A stretch of DNA of 20,705 bases from JBJSXF01 sp046086225 (lineage in GTDB: Bacteria > Actinomycetota > Acidimicrobiia > IMCC26256 > PALSA-610). The notes below the pieces were generated by a model. That model made no database searches and had not been told where the DNA came from. It worked only from the letters and a program-made list of their open reading frames with translations. This document shows positions 1-8,371 of this stretch, piece by piece; the stretch's first letter is position 1; every line of letters begins with the position of its first letter. Where the stretch lies: positions 1 to 20,705 of the forward strand of contig JBJSXF010000087.1 in the NCBI GenBank assembly GCA_046086225.1, in the 5' to 3' direction. The translations under genes and the position numbers were made by a program.

Positions 1-45
1 CTCGCCGCCGTCGGTGGCCGCGAGCGCGAACCGGTGCCCGCATGA
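1..45 (+). CDS. 3' end of an unidentified upstream gene (partial)
   Basis: Frame 1 is open from the left edge and ends at TGA 43-45, giving the tail LAAVGGREREPVPA. The stop overlaps the ATG of the next gene in an ATGA arrangement, so the two are probably translationally coupled. Fourteen residues are too few to identify a family. If the next gene is a PabC-type lyase, the natural partner would be a chorismate-using PabB/TrpE-type subunit, but that is inference from context only. Confidence 0.5.
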   Translation, partial: LAAVGGREREPVPA

Positions 46-878
46 CCGCCTGGATCGGCGGCCGCCTGCTCCCGCTCACCGAGGCCCGGGTCTCGGTGCT
101 CGACCACGGGGTCACGGTCGGCAACGGGGTCTTCGAGACGCTCCGCGTCTACGGCGGTCGGCCCTTCGCCTGGACCCGCCACCTCGCCCGCCTCCGCCGC
201 TCGGCCGAGGCCCTCGGACTCGAGGTTCCCGACGGTGACGATCTCCTCGATGCTGCCCGGGCCGTGCTCACCGCCGACGCGATCGCCGAGGGCCGCCTGC
301 GGATCACGGTGACCGGCGGCATCGCTCCCCCGGGTTCCGGTCGGGGCGACGGTCCCCACACGGCGATCGTCGTGGCCGCACCGCTCGAGCCGGCCGCGAC
401 GACGACGCGGGTCGCGGTCGTCCCCTGGACCCGGAACGAGCAGGACGCCTGCGCCGGCCTGAAGACCACGTCGTACGCGGGCAACGTGCGGGCGCTCGCG
501 CTCGCCGTCGAACGAGGGGCGTCCGAAGCGATCTTCGGCAACACCGTCGGCAACCTCTGCGAAGGGACCGGCTCCAACGTCTTCGTCGTACGCGACGGCA
601 CCGTCGCCACCCCGCCTGCGGCAGCCGGGTGCCTCCTCGGCGTCACCCGTGACCTCGTGCTCGAACGCGCGGCTGCGCTCGGGCTCCCGGCGACGGAGGC
701 CCACATCCCGCTCGCCGACCTCACCCGCGCCGACGAAGCCTTCCTCACGTCGACGACGCGCGAGGTGCAGGGCATCGCCGCCGTCGACGGTCACGTCTTC
801 CCGGCTGCCCCCGGGCCGATCACCGGCCGGCTCGCCGCTGCGTTCACCGAGCTCGTCGCCTCCGATCCCGACCCCTGA
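42..878 (+). CDS. Class IV PLP aminotransferase / aminodeoxychorismate lyase-like (PabC-like)
   Basis: A 278-residue protein of fold-type IV PLP enzymes, the family of 4-amino-4-deoxychorismate lyase (PabC), branched-chain and D-amino-acid aminotransferases. The usual length is 270-300. The N-terminal stretch DHGVTVGNGVFETLRVY (about 21-37) is typical. The PLP lysine is probably K141 in LKTTSYAGN, and the cofactor-binding block CEGTGSNVFVV lies at 173-183 with E174. LTSTTREVQGI near 235-245 is the conserved C-terminal loop. The ATG at 42 overlaps the stop of the preceding gene and has no clear Shine-Dalgarno, which fits translational coupling. PabC (folate p-aminobenzoate branch) is my preferred reading, but motifs alone do not separate it from a small branched-chain or D-amino-acid aminotransferase. 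The identity of the upstream gene would decide. Confidence 0.85.
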   Translation: MTAWIGGRLLPLTEARVSVLDHGVTVGNGVFETLRVYGGRPFAWTRHLARLRRSAEALGLEVPDGDDLLDAARAVLTADAIAEGRLRITVTGGIAPPGSGRGDGPHTAIVVAAPLEPAATTTRVAVVPWTRNEQDACAGLKTTSYAGNVRALALAVERGASEAIFGNTVGNLCEGTGSNVFVVRDGTVATPPAAAGCLLGVTRDLVLERAAALGLPATEAHIPLADLTRADEAFLTSTTREVQGIAAVDGHVFPAAPGPITGRLAAAFTELVASDPDP

Positions 879-885
879 GCCGGCG

Positions 886-966
886 GTGATCCGGGGCCTC
901 ACCGCGGGAGAGGCAGCCGCCCGGCTCGCGCGCGACGGCACCACCCGCGCTGCGCCCCGCGCGCGC
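886..966 (+). pseudogene. 5' stub of a P-type cation-transporting ATPase-like gene
   Basis: Starting with GTG 886, seven bases after the aminotransferase stop, the frame reads RGLTAGEAAARLARDG and then a Pro/Arg-rich stretch. This resembles the cation-ATPase N-terminal domain, whose usual form is GLS/T-x-x-EAA-RL-x-x-x-GPN. After about 25-27 codons the likeness stops, because the opposite strand from about 955 onward encodes the start of a different gene. The frame then runs to 1230 only as antisense of that gene and of birA. No transmembrane, DKTG or other ATPase motif follows, so this is a remnant. The match is short and the call is tentative. Confidence 0.4.
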
Positions 967-1093
967 GGGCGACCTCGGCCGCCACCGGTACCCCGCCACG
1001 CAGCAGGCCGAAGACCACGACCGGTTCGCCCCGCAGGTCGCCGAGCCGCTCGGCGAGCGCCCGGCCGGCCGCGACGCGGTTCGCGAATCGCAC
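953..1093 (-). pseudogene. 5' stub of a COG1926-type phosphoribosyltransferase
   Basis: From GTG 1093 the minus strand reads MRFANRVAAGRALAERLG, then LRGEPVVVFGLLRGGVPVAA and EVARARGA. This is the typical beginning of actinobacterial COG1926 phosphoribosyltransferases (F-x-x-R-x-x-AG-x-x-LA, then a beta strand and RGGVPVA-EVA). The family is normally about 210-220 residues. Here the likeness ends after about 47 residues and the frame runs on as low-complexity RGWCRRARAGRLPLPR to a stop at 899. The expected LDV-x-VVRKLG block and the PRPP-binding loop are absent in all frames. A CAGTCT hexamer six bases before the GTG may be a decayed leaderless promoter. The gene is truncated at its 3' side, where it meets the ATPase-like stub. 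Confidence 0.7.
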
Positions 1094-1153
1094 GGAGCGA
1101 GACTGCCCGGAGGGCGCCGGGCGCGAAACCGGCCCGGGTCGAACGGCTCGGGC

Positions 1154-1888
1154 TCAGACCGGTCGGAGATGCACCACGTCGGCCGCGGTCACCACACGGT
1201 CGTCGACGACGAGGAAGCCCTCGGCGGTGAGGTCCCGTGCCTCACCCTCGAACGCGCCGCCCGTGGCCTCGACCCGCACCCGGCGGCCGAGGGTCGCTGA
1301 TCGGACCCGGGCCGCGTCGACCACTTCGGCGAGACCGTCGAGCCTGCGGTCGTAGGCCCGGAGCCAGGCGACGAGGAGTTCGGTGCGGTCGACCGCGACC
1401 GCGGTCGCGGTGTCGGCGAGATCGGGCGGGAACCAGTCGCCGCGCACGTTCACCCCGATGCCGACCACGACCGCCCCCCGGGCGTCAGCCTCGGCGAGCA
1501 CGCCGGCGAGTTTGCGGTCGCCCACCACGACGTCGTTCGGCCACTTGACGCCGACCGCCCCCGGGTCGAGCGCGAGCGCATCGAGCGCGTCGAGGAGCGC
1601 GCAGGCGGCGGCGAGGGTGACCAGGTGTCGACGCTCGGCCGGGACCGCCGGACGCAGGAGCACCGACACGAGCAGCGCGGCTCCGGGCGGCGCCGTCCAG
1701 GAGCGGCCCAGGCGACCCCGACCCGCGGTCTGCTCGTCAGCCACGGCGACGAGGCCCTCGGCCGCTCCCGCCGCGGCCCGTTCGAGCAGGTAGCGGTTCG
1801 TCGAATCGACCGTCGCGAACCAGCGCACGTCACCGAACCGGGTATCGGCCAGCCTCGGATCGCTCCAGGTGGCGGGCTCGGCGACCAT
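1154..1888 (-). CDS. birA: Biotin--[acetyl-CoA carboxylase] ligase (BirA), without DNA-binding domain
   Basis: A 244-residue class I biotin protein ligase that makes biotinyl-AMP and transfers biotin to a lysine of a carrier domain. The adenylate-binding GRGRLGRSW lies near residue 57, KWPND near 115 and the RKLAG lysine near 126, followed by the VVGIGVNV strand. The C-terminal SH3-like domain covers about the last 50 residues (LGRRVRVEATGG onward). No N-terminal winged helix is present, so it should not act as the repressor E. coli BirA is. The gene is divergent from a biotin carboxylase/BCCP gene, its obvious substrate. I prefer ATG 1888 to GTG 1891, because a TATCCT hexamer stands seven bases before the ATG and there is no Shine-Dalgarno, suggesting a leaderless mRNA. 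Confidence 0.95.
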   Translation of the reverse strand: MVAEPATWSDPRLADTRFGDVRWFATVDSTNRYLLERAAAGAAEGLVAVADEQTAGRGRLGRSWTAPPGAALLVSVLLRPAVPAERRHLVTLAAACALLDALDALALDPGAVGVKWPNDVVVGDRKLAGVLAEADARGAVVVGIGVNVRGDWFPPDLADTATAVAVDRTELLVAWLRAYDRRLDGLAEVVDAARVRSATLGRRVRVEATGGAFEGEARDLTAEGFLVVDDRVVTAADVVHLRPV

Positions 1889-1894
1889 CACTCG

Positions 1895-1901
1895 TAGGAT
1901 A
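1895..1901. promoter_or_regulatory. Shared bidirectional -10 element for birA and the carboxylase gene
   Basis: TAGGATA reads TAGGAT on the plus strand (1895-1900), eight bases before GTG 1909. On the minus strand it reads TATCCT (1901-1896), seven bases before ATG 1888. Both are good sigma-70/SigA -10 hexamers at the distance expected when the first transcribed base is the start codon. The start codons are only 20 bases apart, so any promoter for either gene must lie here or inside the opposing gene. There is no recognisable -35 and no room for an operator apart from the promoter itself. Confidence 0.6.
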
Positions 1902-1908
1902 CGCAGCC

Positions 1909-3678
<1,770 letters not shown>

Positions 3679-3729
3679 CGCAGCCGATCCCGCTCGCCGC
3701 CCGACCCGGCGGCCCGTCCGGGAACTGCG

Positions 3730-5088
3730 TCAGGACGCCGTCTCGGCGATCGCCTCGGTGAGGGCCGGGTGCACGAGGAGCGTGTCGACGAGATCCACGG
3801 CCCGGAGCCGGTTCGCGACGGCCACCGCCACCACCGAGATCAGCTCGGAGGCGTTGCGTCCGACGACCACGCCGCCGAGCACGACACCCGTGGCCGGATC
3901 CGAGAGCAGCTTCGCGAAGCCGCGTGAATCACCGTTGATGAGCGCCCGGGCGTTCGCCGAGAACGGCACTTTGGTCACCCGGAGCTTGGCTCCCGCCGCG
4001 AACGCCTCGGCCTCGGCCACCCCCACCTCGGCGATCTCCGGATCGGTGAACACCGCCTGAGCCGCCTTGTCGTACTCGAGGTGCCGATGCTCAACGGTCG
4101 TCAGCCCCATCACGTGCTCGGCGACCCCCCGGCCCTGAGCCGTCGCCACCGAGGACAGCGGGAGCCGGCCCGAGAGGTCACCGGCCGAGTAGATGTGCGG
4201 CACGTTGGTCTGGCAGTGCCGGTTCCCCGGCACGTGACCCGAGGGGGACACCTCGACCCCGGCCGCATCGCAGCCGAGCCCGTCGGAGTTCGGCACCGAA
4301 CCGACACAGAGGAGCGCGTGGCTGCCGACCACCGTGCGACCGTCCTCGCACTCGACCGTCACCCGATCGCCCGTTCGCGTGATCGCCGCGGCCCGGGCGC
4401 CCTTCAGCAGCTCGACCCCCCGCCGGGCGAACTCCTCCTCGAGCGCGGCGGCCACCTCGGCGTCCTTCGTCGGCAGCACCTGCTGCCGGGAGACCACGAG
4501 GGTGACCCGCGACCCGAGCGCCGCGAACATGTGGGTGAACTCGACTCCGGTCACGCCCGAGCCGACCACCACGAGGTGCTCGGGAATCTCGGGCGGCGGG
4601 TACGCATCACGGGTGGAGAGCACTCGTTCGCCGTCGACCGGCGCCCACTCGGGGAGCCGTGCTCGCGAACCGGTGGCGAGGAGCACCGCGTCGGCATCGA
4701 GCTCCTCGGTGCCCGCTGCGGTGTCGACCGCGACCCGGAATGGGCCGACGAGGCGTCCCGAACCTCGGATCGTGCGCACCCCCTGGGAGTCGAGGAGCCG
4801 GGTGACGTCATCGGTGAGCTGCGCCTGCATGTCGGCGACCCGGGCCCGCAGCGCCGCATCATCGATGCTCCCGGTGGCCCGGAGGCCCCGGGCCGCCGCC
4901 CGATCGAGGTCGCGCAGGGCGTTGCCGGTGGCGATCATCGCTTTGCTCGGTACGCAGTCGCGCAGGTGAGCGGCGCCACCGACGATCTCGCGTTCGACGA
5001 GGACGACCTCGGCCCCGTGCGCCGCCGCGACCGATGCCGCCGTGTTGCCGGCCGGACCGCCGCCCAGGATCACGAAGCGTTTCGTCAT
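3730..5088 (-). CDS. lpdA: LpdA-like FAD-dependent NAD(P)H oxidoreductase (quinone reductase type)
   Basis: A 452-residue flavoprotein of the lipoamide dehydrogenase/glutathione reductase fold. The FAD-binding GGGPAG is at 9-14, and a second Rossmann motif (VVVGSGVTGVEF) binds NAD(P)H. The second FAD contact is YSAGDLSG, and the dimerisation domain begins near FTDPEIAEVG. The redox centre reads GGAAHLRDCVPSK instead of GGTCLNxGCxPSK. Only the second cysteine, C45, remains, so no disulfide can form and true lipoamide dehydrogenase activity is unlikely. The C-terminal His-Glu pair (HPALTE) is kept. Mycobacterial LpdA (Rv3303c) lacks the same cysteine and is an NAD(P)H:quinone reductase. The ATG at 5088 starts cleanly at MTKRFVILGGG; the GTG at 5121 would add an unlikely tail. 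It is convergent with the carboxylase gene and divergent from galT. Confidence 0.85.
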   Translation of the reverse strand: MTKRFVILGGGPAGNTAASVAAAHGAEVVLVEREIVGGAAHLRDCVPSKAMIATGNALRDLDRAAARGLRATGSIDDAALRARVADMQAQLTDDVTRLLDSQGVRTIRGSGRLVGPFRVAVDTAAGTEELDADAVLLATGSRARLPEWAPVDGERVLSTRDAYPPPEIPEHLVVVGSGVTGVEFTHMFAALGSRVTLVVSRQQVLPTKDAEVAAALEEEFARRGVELLKGARAAAITRTGDRVTVECEDGRTVVGSHALLCVGSVPNSDGLGCDAAGVEVSPSGHVPGNRHCQTNVPHIYSAGDLSGRLPLSSVATAQGRGVAEHVMGLTTVEHRHLEYDKAAQAVFTDPEIAEVGVAEAEAFAAGAKLRVTKVPFSANARALINGDSRGFAKLLSDPATGVVLGGVVVGRNASELISVVAVAVANRLRAVDLVDTLLVHPALTEAIAETAS

Positions 5089-5099
5089 CGTGGTCGGGG

Positions 5100-5105
5100 A
5101 GGCTA
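5100..5105 (-). promoter_or_regulatory. Candidate -10 element of the lpdA-like gene
   Basis: TAGCCT on the minus strand ends 11 bases before ATG 5088. A transcript starting about seven bases downstream would have a leader of only a few bases. The spacing is a little longer than at the other leaderless starts in the window. No Shine-Dalgarno lies between the hexamer and the ATG. Confidence 0.35.
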
Positions 5106-5122
5106 GGTGCCGCCCGCCCACC

Positions 5123-5128
5123 TACGCT
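5123..5128 (+). promoter_or_regulatory. Leaderless -10 element of galT
   Basis: TACGCT lies eight bases before ATG 5137, with no Shine-Dalgarno in between. This is the same geometry as at the carboxylase gene. It supports ATG 5137 over the in-frame GTG at 5107, which lies upstream of the hexamer and would not be on the transcript. Confidence 0.5.
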
Positions 5129-5136
5129 CCCTGCCG

Positions 5137-6072
5137 ATGGCGGAACCGTCGGCCACCGGGCCGACCCCGAGCTCGATCGTCGAGGACGCCCTCACCGGCG
5201 ACGTCGTGATCCTCGCCCCGGCCCGCGCCGCGCGGCCCGACGACTTCCGACGGAGGGTCGCGCCCCCGCCCGAGGCGCCTGCGGCGGCGCCGTGCCCGTT
5301 CTGCCCCGGCCACGAGCACCTGACCCCGCCCGAGATCGCCCGGACCGGGTCCGCTGCGCCCGACGCGCCGGGCTGGCAGGTCCGGGTCGTACCCAACAAG
5401 TTCCCGATCGTCGGGCCGGGTCCGACGGGAGCCCACGAGGTCGTGGTCCTCTCCCCCGACCACACGGCCGACCTCGGCCGGCTCGCCCCCCACGCAGCCG
5501 TCGCCGCGATCCGCATGCTGCGCGACCGGTCCGCGGCCCTGCTCGACGCGGGCTACGCACACGTGGCGGCCTTCGTGAACCAGGGCGTCACCTCGGGCGC
5601 ATCGCTCGCCCACCCCCACGGTCAGGTCATCGCGCTCGATCGGGTGCCGCCCCGCGCCGCGACCCGGATAAGGCGGTTCCGGGCCGCCGCCTTCGTTCGC
5701 GATCGAGCCGATGTCGTGCTCACCCAGGGCACCGCCGTGGTGTGGTCGCCCCCGGCCGCGGCATCGCCGTTCGCCCTGCGCTGCGCGGCGCCCGGATCGG
5801 GCGCCCGCTTCGACCGGATCGACGATGGCACGGCCGCTGACGTGGCCGGCGCGCTCGCCCGTACTGCCCGCGCCCTCGACGCCGCGCTCGGCGCCCCCGG
5901 CTACAACATCGTGCTCGAGCAGGCCCCGCCCGACCACGCCGGCCCCTTCGAGTGGTGGGCCGACATCGTCCCCCGCATCTCCGTGACCGGCGGCTTCGAG
6001 ATCGGGGCCGGTCTCTGTGTCAACATCGTGGCGCCCGCGACCGCCGCGGCCGTGCTCCGGGAGGCAACGTGA
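5137..6072 (+). CDS. galT: GalT-family nucleotidyltransferase (galactose-1-phosphate uridylyltransferase-like)
   Basis: A 311-residue HIT-superfamily enzyme. CPFCPGHE at 53-60 carries the zinc CxxC pair (C53, C56). RVVPNKFP at 83-90 is the conserved sugar-nucleotide strand, and HPH at 159-161 (ASLAHPHGQVIA) contains the nucleophilic histidine that forms the nucleotidyl-enzyme. The C-terminal GPFEWWADIVPR corresponds to the HWHIEIYP block of GalT but with Trp-Ala in place of the usual His. Galactose-1-phosphate uridylyltransferase is the default call; an ADP-sugar phosphorylase or adenylyltransferase-like role is also possible, since the family includes both. It is the first gene of an operon: its stop overlaps the next GTG. 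No galK or galE is visible, which weakens a simple Leloir-pathway reading. Confidence 0.8.
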   Translation: MAEPSATGPTPSSIVEDALTGDVVILAPARAARPDDFRRRVAPPPEAPAAAPCPFCPGHEHLTPPEIARTGSAAPDAPGWQVRVVPNKFPIVGPGPTGAHEVVVLSPDHTADLGRLAPHAAVAAIRMLRDRSAALLDAGYAHVAAFVNQGVTSGASLAHPHGQVIALDRVPPRAATRIRRFRAAAFVRDRADVVLTQGTAVVWSPPAAASPFALRCAAPGSGARFDRIDDGTAADVAGALARTARALDAALGAPGYNIVLEQAPPDHAGPFEWWADIVPRISVTGGFEIGAGLCVNIVAPATAAAVLREAT

Positions 6073-6533
6073 GGATCGTCGTCGGGACCCGAATCGCTGC
6101 TCCCCCCGAAGTGGTGTGGGCGGCAGTCGAGCCGATCGAACGCCACGTCGACTGGATGGCCGACGCCGAGCGCATCACGTTCGTGACCGAGCAGACCCGG
6201 GGCGTCGGCACCGCCTTCGACTGCCTCACCCGGGTTGGTCCGTTCCGGCTCAACGACCGCATGACCGTGACCGAGTGGGAGCCCGGCGCCGTCATGGGCA
6301 TCGAGCACAAGGGCTTCGTGACCGGACGCGGCCGCTTCACCATCGAAGCCGCGCCCGACGGGGGCACGACGTTCACCTGGTCGGAGCGCCTCGTATTCCC
6401 GTGGTGGATGGGCGGGCCGATCGGCGCCGCCGCGGCGTCGCCGGTGCTCCGGGCCATCTGGCGGCGGAACCTGGTTCGCCTGCGCGAGGTCGTCGAGGGC
6501 TCGGGCCGGGCCGGGTCCGAAGGGGCGGCATGA
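6069..6533 (+). CDS. SRPBCC-fold (START/Bet v 1-like) ligand-binding protein
   Basis: A 154-residue single-domain protein. RIVVGTRIAAPPEVVWAAV at the N-terminus and the terminal helix WRRNLVRLREVVEG frame the usual SRPBCC hydrophobic pocket, with a central W-E-P-G turn (TEWEPGAVMG). Members bind lipids, polyketides or hydrophobic cofactors, or act as cyclases/dehydratases; no catalytic residue can be assigned. The start is GTG 6069, overlapping the galT stop as GTGA, with a strong GGGAGG at 6059-6064. This is one of few good Shine-Dalgarno sites in the window, as expected for an internal operon gene. Its stop overlaps the next ATG. The ligand may be the substrate or cofactor of the neighbouring F420-type enzyme (inference). 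Confidence 0.8.
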   Translation: MRIVVGTRIAAPPEVVWAAVEPIERHVDWMADAERITFVTEQTRGVGTAFDCLTRVGPFRLNDRMTVTEWEPGAVMGIEHKGFVTGRGRFTIEAAPDGGTTFTWSERLVFPWWMGGPIGAAAASPVLRAIWRRNLVRLREVVEGSGRAGSEGAA

Positions 6534-7507
6534 GCGCTCGGGGCATGAGCGTCGCCGGTCTCCAGACCCTCGACGTGAGCCTCTCGCTCGATGCGGCCCG
6601 CCGGGCCGAGTCGCTCGGCTACGACTCGGTGTGGGTCGCCGAGGCGAACGCCACCGAGGCGACAGCGATGCTCGGCGCGCTCAGCCAGGCCACACCGCGC
6701 CTCGGCCTCGGCAGCGGCGTGCTCGCGCTCCAGCTGCGCACCCCGCCGCTGCACGCGATGGCCGCGGCGACCCTCCAGCAGCTCGCCGGCGACCGCGAGG
6801 TGAACCTCGGTGTCGGCATCTCCTCGCCCGCCGTCGCCGATCAGTGGCACGGCGCCGGCTACGGCGACCGCCCGCTCGCGCAGGTCCGCGAGTTCCTCAC
6901 CCTGCTCCGTGAATGCCTGAGCGGGGAAACCGTCACCTTCGCGGGCGACTTCTATTCGGTGAAGCGCTTCCGCCTCGGCGTGCGCCTCGGGGAACGTCGG
7001 CCGCGGATCGTGGTCGCGGCACTGAACGCCGGCATGCTGCGCCTCGCCGGCGAGCTCGCCGACGGGGTGCTCCTCAACTACCTGCCGGCGACCCTCGTGC
7101 CGTGGTGCGTGGAGCGCATCCGCGAGGGCGGGGACGCCCGCGTCTACGCCTACGTCCACTGCGCGGTGACCGGCCGCGACCGCTGGGCCGAGACCGCCCG
7201 TCGCGATCTCTTCGCCTACGCCGTCGCCGATGCCTACGCCCGACAATTCGCGCGCGCCGGCTTTGCCGATGACGTCGCCCGCATGCAGGAACGCTGGGCG
7301 GCACGCGACCGCGACGGTGCCGTCGCCGCCATCGGCGACGCGTGGGTCGACGCGATCCAGATCATGGGCGATGCCGACGACGTGCGGGCCCGGGTCGACG
7401 CCTACGCGACCGCCGGTGTCGACGTGCCGATCGTGTTCGCGCTCCCGTGGGGCGAGGATCGGGCCGCAACCGTGCGGGACACCCTCGAGGCGCTCGCACC
7501 CTGCTGA
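6530..7507 (+). CDS. LLM-class (F420-dependent type) oxidoreductase
   Basis: A 325-residue luciferase-like monooxygenase-fold protein. The TIM-barrel landmarks are AARRAESLGYDSVWVAE (about 25-41), then PRLGLGSGVLALQLRTPPL, a strand with VNLGVGISSP and the FYSVKRFRLG insertion typical of actinobacterial LLM proteins. Such enzymes usually use reduced F420, sometimes FMN, to reduce or oxidise small substrates; the cofactor is inferred from family and lineage, not proven by a motif. The ATG at 6530 overlaps the stop of the SRPBCC gene (ATGA) and is preceded by AGGGG. A second ATG at 6545 would remove five residues. It closes the galT operon and meets the enoyl-CoA hydratase gene end-on after 27 bases, with no obvious terminator hairpin. 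Confidence 0.85.
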   Translation: MSARGMSVAGLQTLDVSLSLDAARRAESLGYDSVWVAEANATEATAMLGALSQATPRLGLGSGVLALQLRTPPLHAMAAATLQQLAGDREVNLGVGISSPAVADQWHGAGYGDRPLAQVREFLTLLRECLSGETVTFAGDFYSVKRFRLGVRLGERRPRIVVAALNAGMLRLAGELADGVLLNYLPATLVPWCVERIREGGDARVYAYVHCAVTGRDRWAETARRDLFAYAVADAYARQFARAGFADDVARMQERWAARDRDGAVAAIGDAWVDAIQIMGDADDVRARVDAYATAGVDVPIVFALPWGEDRAATVRDTLEALAPC

Positions 7508-7534
7508 GCGGATACGGGTGAGGGGCCCGGACGG

Positions 7535-8311
7535 TCAGCGGCCGGAGAAGCGGGCCTTTCCGGGCCCGTGCTCCAGGAAGGACGCGACCCCGGTACGGGC
7601 GTCCTCGGTGCCGAACACCTCGACGAAGGCATCGGCTTCGAGATCGAGTCCGGCCGCGAGGCTCCGACCCAGACCGTCGTCGATCGCGGCCTTGGCCAGC
7701 CCCATCGCCACCACGGCCCCCGCCCCGAGTTCGGCCGCCCAGCGTCGGGCCTCGTCCTCGGTCTCCTCCGGCGCGACGACCCGGTCGACGAGACCGATCG
7801 CCAACGCCTCCTCAGCCCCGACCTGCCGACCACTCCAGACCAGCTCCTTGGCCCGGGCCGGCCCCACGAGCCGGGCGAGGCGCTGGGTGCCCCCGGCCCC
7901 GGGGATCACCCCCAGGAGGATCTCGGGCTGCCCGACCCGGGCCCGCTCCGACATCACCCGCAGGTCGCAGGCCATCGCGAGCTCGAGCCCCCCGCCGAGG
8001 GCGTAACCCCCGATCGCGGCGATCACCGGGCGCGGGATCGCGGTCACCGCGTCGAATGCCGACCGGAAACCGTCGGCGATCTCGCGGGCCCGCTCCCGGT
8101 CGCCGAACTCCGAGATGTCGGCGCCGGCCGCGAACGCCTTGGGCCCGCCGGCCACGACCACGGCCTTCACGGTCGGATCGGCGGCGCACGCCCGGGCCGC
8201 GTCGGCGAGGGCGGCGAGCAGCGCACGCGAGAGGGCGTTCATCGGCGGATTGGCGAGGCGCAGCACGACGACGCCGTCGTCGCCGCGCTCGGTCGAAACG
8301 AGGTCGCTCAT
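7535..8311 (-). CDS. Enoyl-CoA hydratase (crotonase)
   Basis: A 258-residue crotonase-fold protein that adds water across 2-enoyl-CoA in beta-oxidation or branched-chain amino-acid breakdown. Both catalytic glutamates are present: E110 in GYALGGGLELAMACD and E130 in GQPEILLGVIPGAGGTQRL. The oxyanion-hole region FAAGADISEFG (60-70) is also intact. The length is normal. ATG 8311 (MSDLVSTERG) is chosen because a TAGCGT hexamer lies eight bases upstream; the frame is open to 8371 but those residues are arginine-rich and unlike the family. The gene lies downstream of meaB in the same direction but appears to have its own leaderless promoter. Chain-length preference cannot be read from the sequence. 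Confidence 0.92.
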   Translation of the reverse strand: MSDLVSTERGDDGVVVLRLANPPMNALSRALLAALADAARACAADPTVKAVVVAGGPKAFAAGADISEFGDRERAREIADGFRSAFDAVTAIPRPVIAAIGGYALGGGLELAMACDLRVMSERARVGQPEILLGVIPGAGGTQRLARLVGPARAKELVWSGRQVGAEEALAIGLVDRVVAPEETEDEARRWAAELGAGAVVAMGLAKAAIDDGLGRSLAAGLDLEADAFVEVFGTEDARTGVASFLEHGPGKARFSGR

Positions 8312-8319
8312 GGGCGCGC

Positions 8320-8325
8320 ACGCTA
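8320..8325 (-). promoter_or_regulatory. Leaderless -10 element of the enoyl-CoA hydratase gene
   Basis: TAGCGT on the minus strand ends eight bases before ATG 8311, with no Shine-Dalgarno between. The string GGTAGCGTGCG around it recurs upstream of the S9 peptidase gene (14153-14158). Confidence 0.5.
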
Positions 8326-8371
8326 CCGGTCGCCCTCGGCGCGACCGGGCGCCGGGCGACCGATCCCTCAC

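Noticed and set aside
899..1093. Treating the 64-codon minus-strand frame as a functional small protein
   Set aside because: Only the first ~47 residues resemble a phosphoribosyltransferase, and the PRPP-binding part is absent, so a truncated remnant is the better reading.
3679..3729. Possible terminator between the convergent carboxylase and lpdA-like genes
   Set aside because: Only a 5-bp GC stem with an 8-base loop can be drawn and there is no T-tract on either strand, so it is not distinguishable from background.
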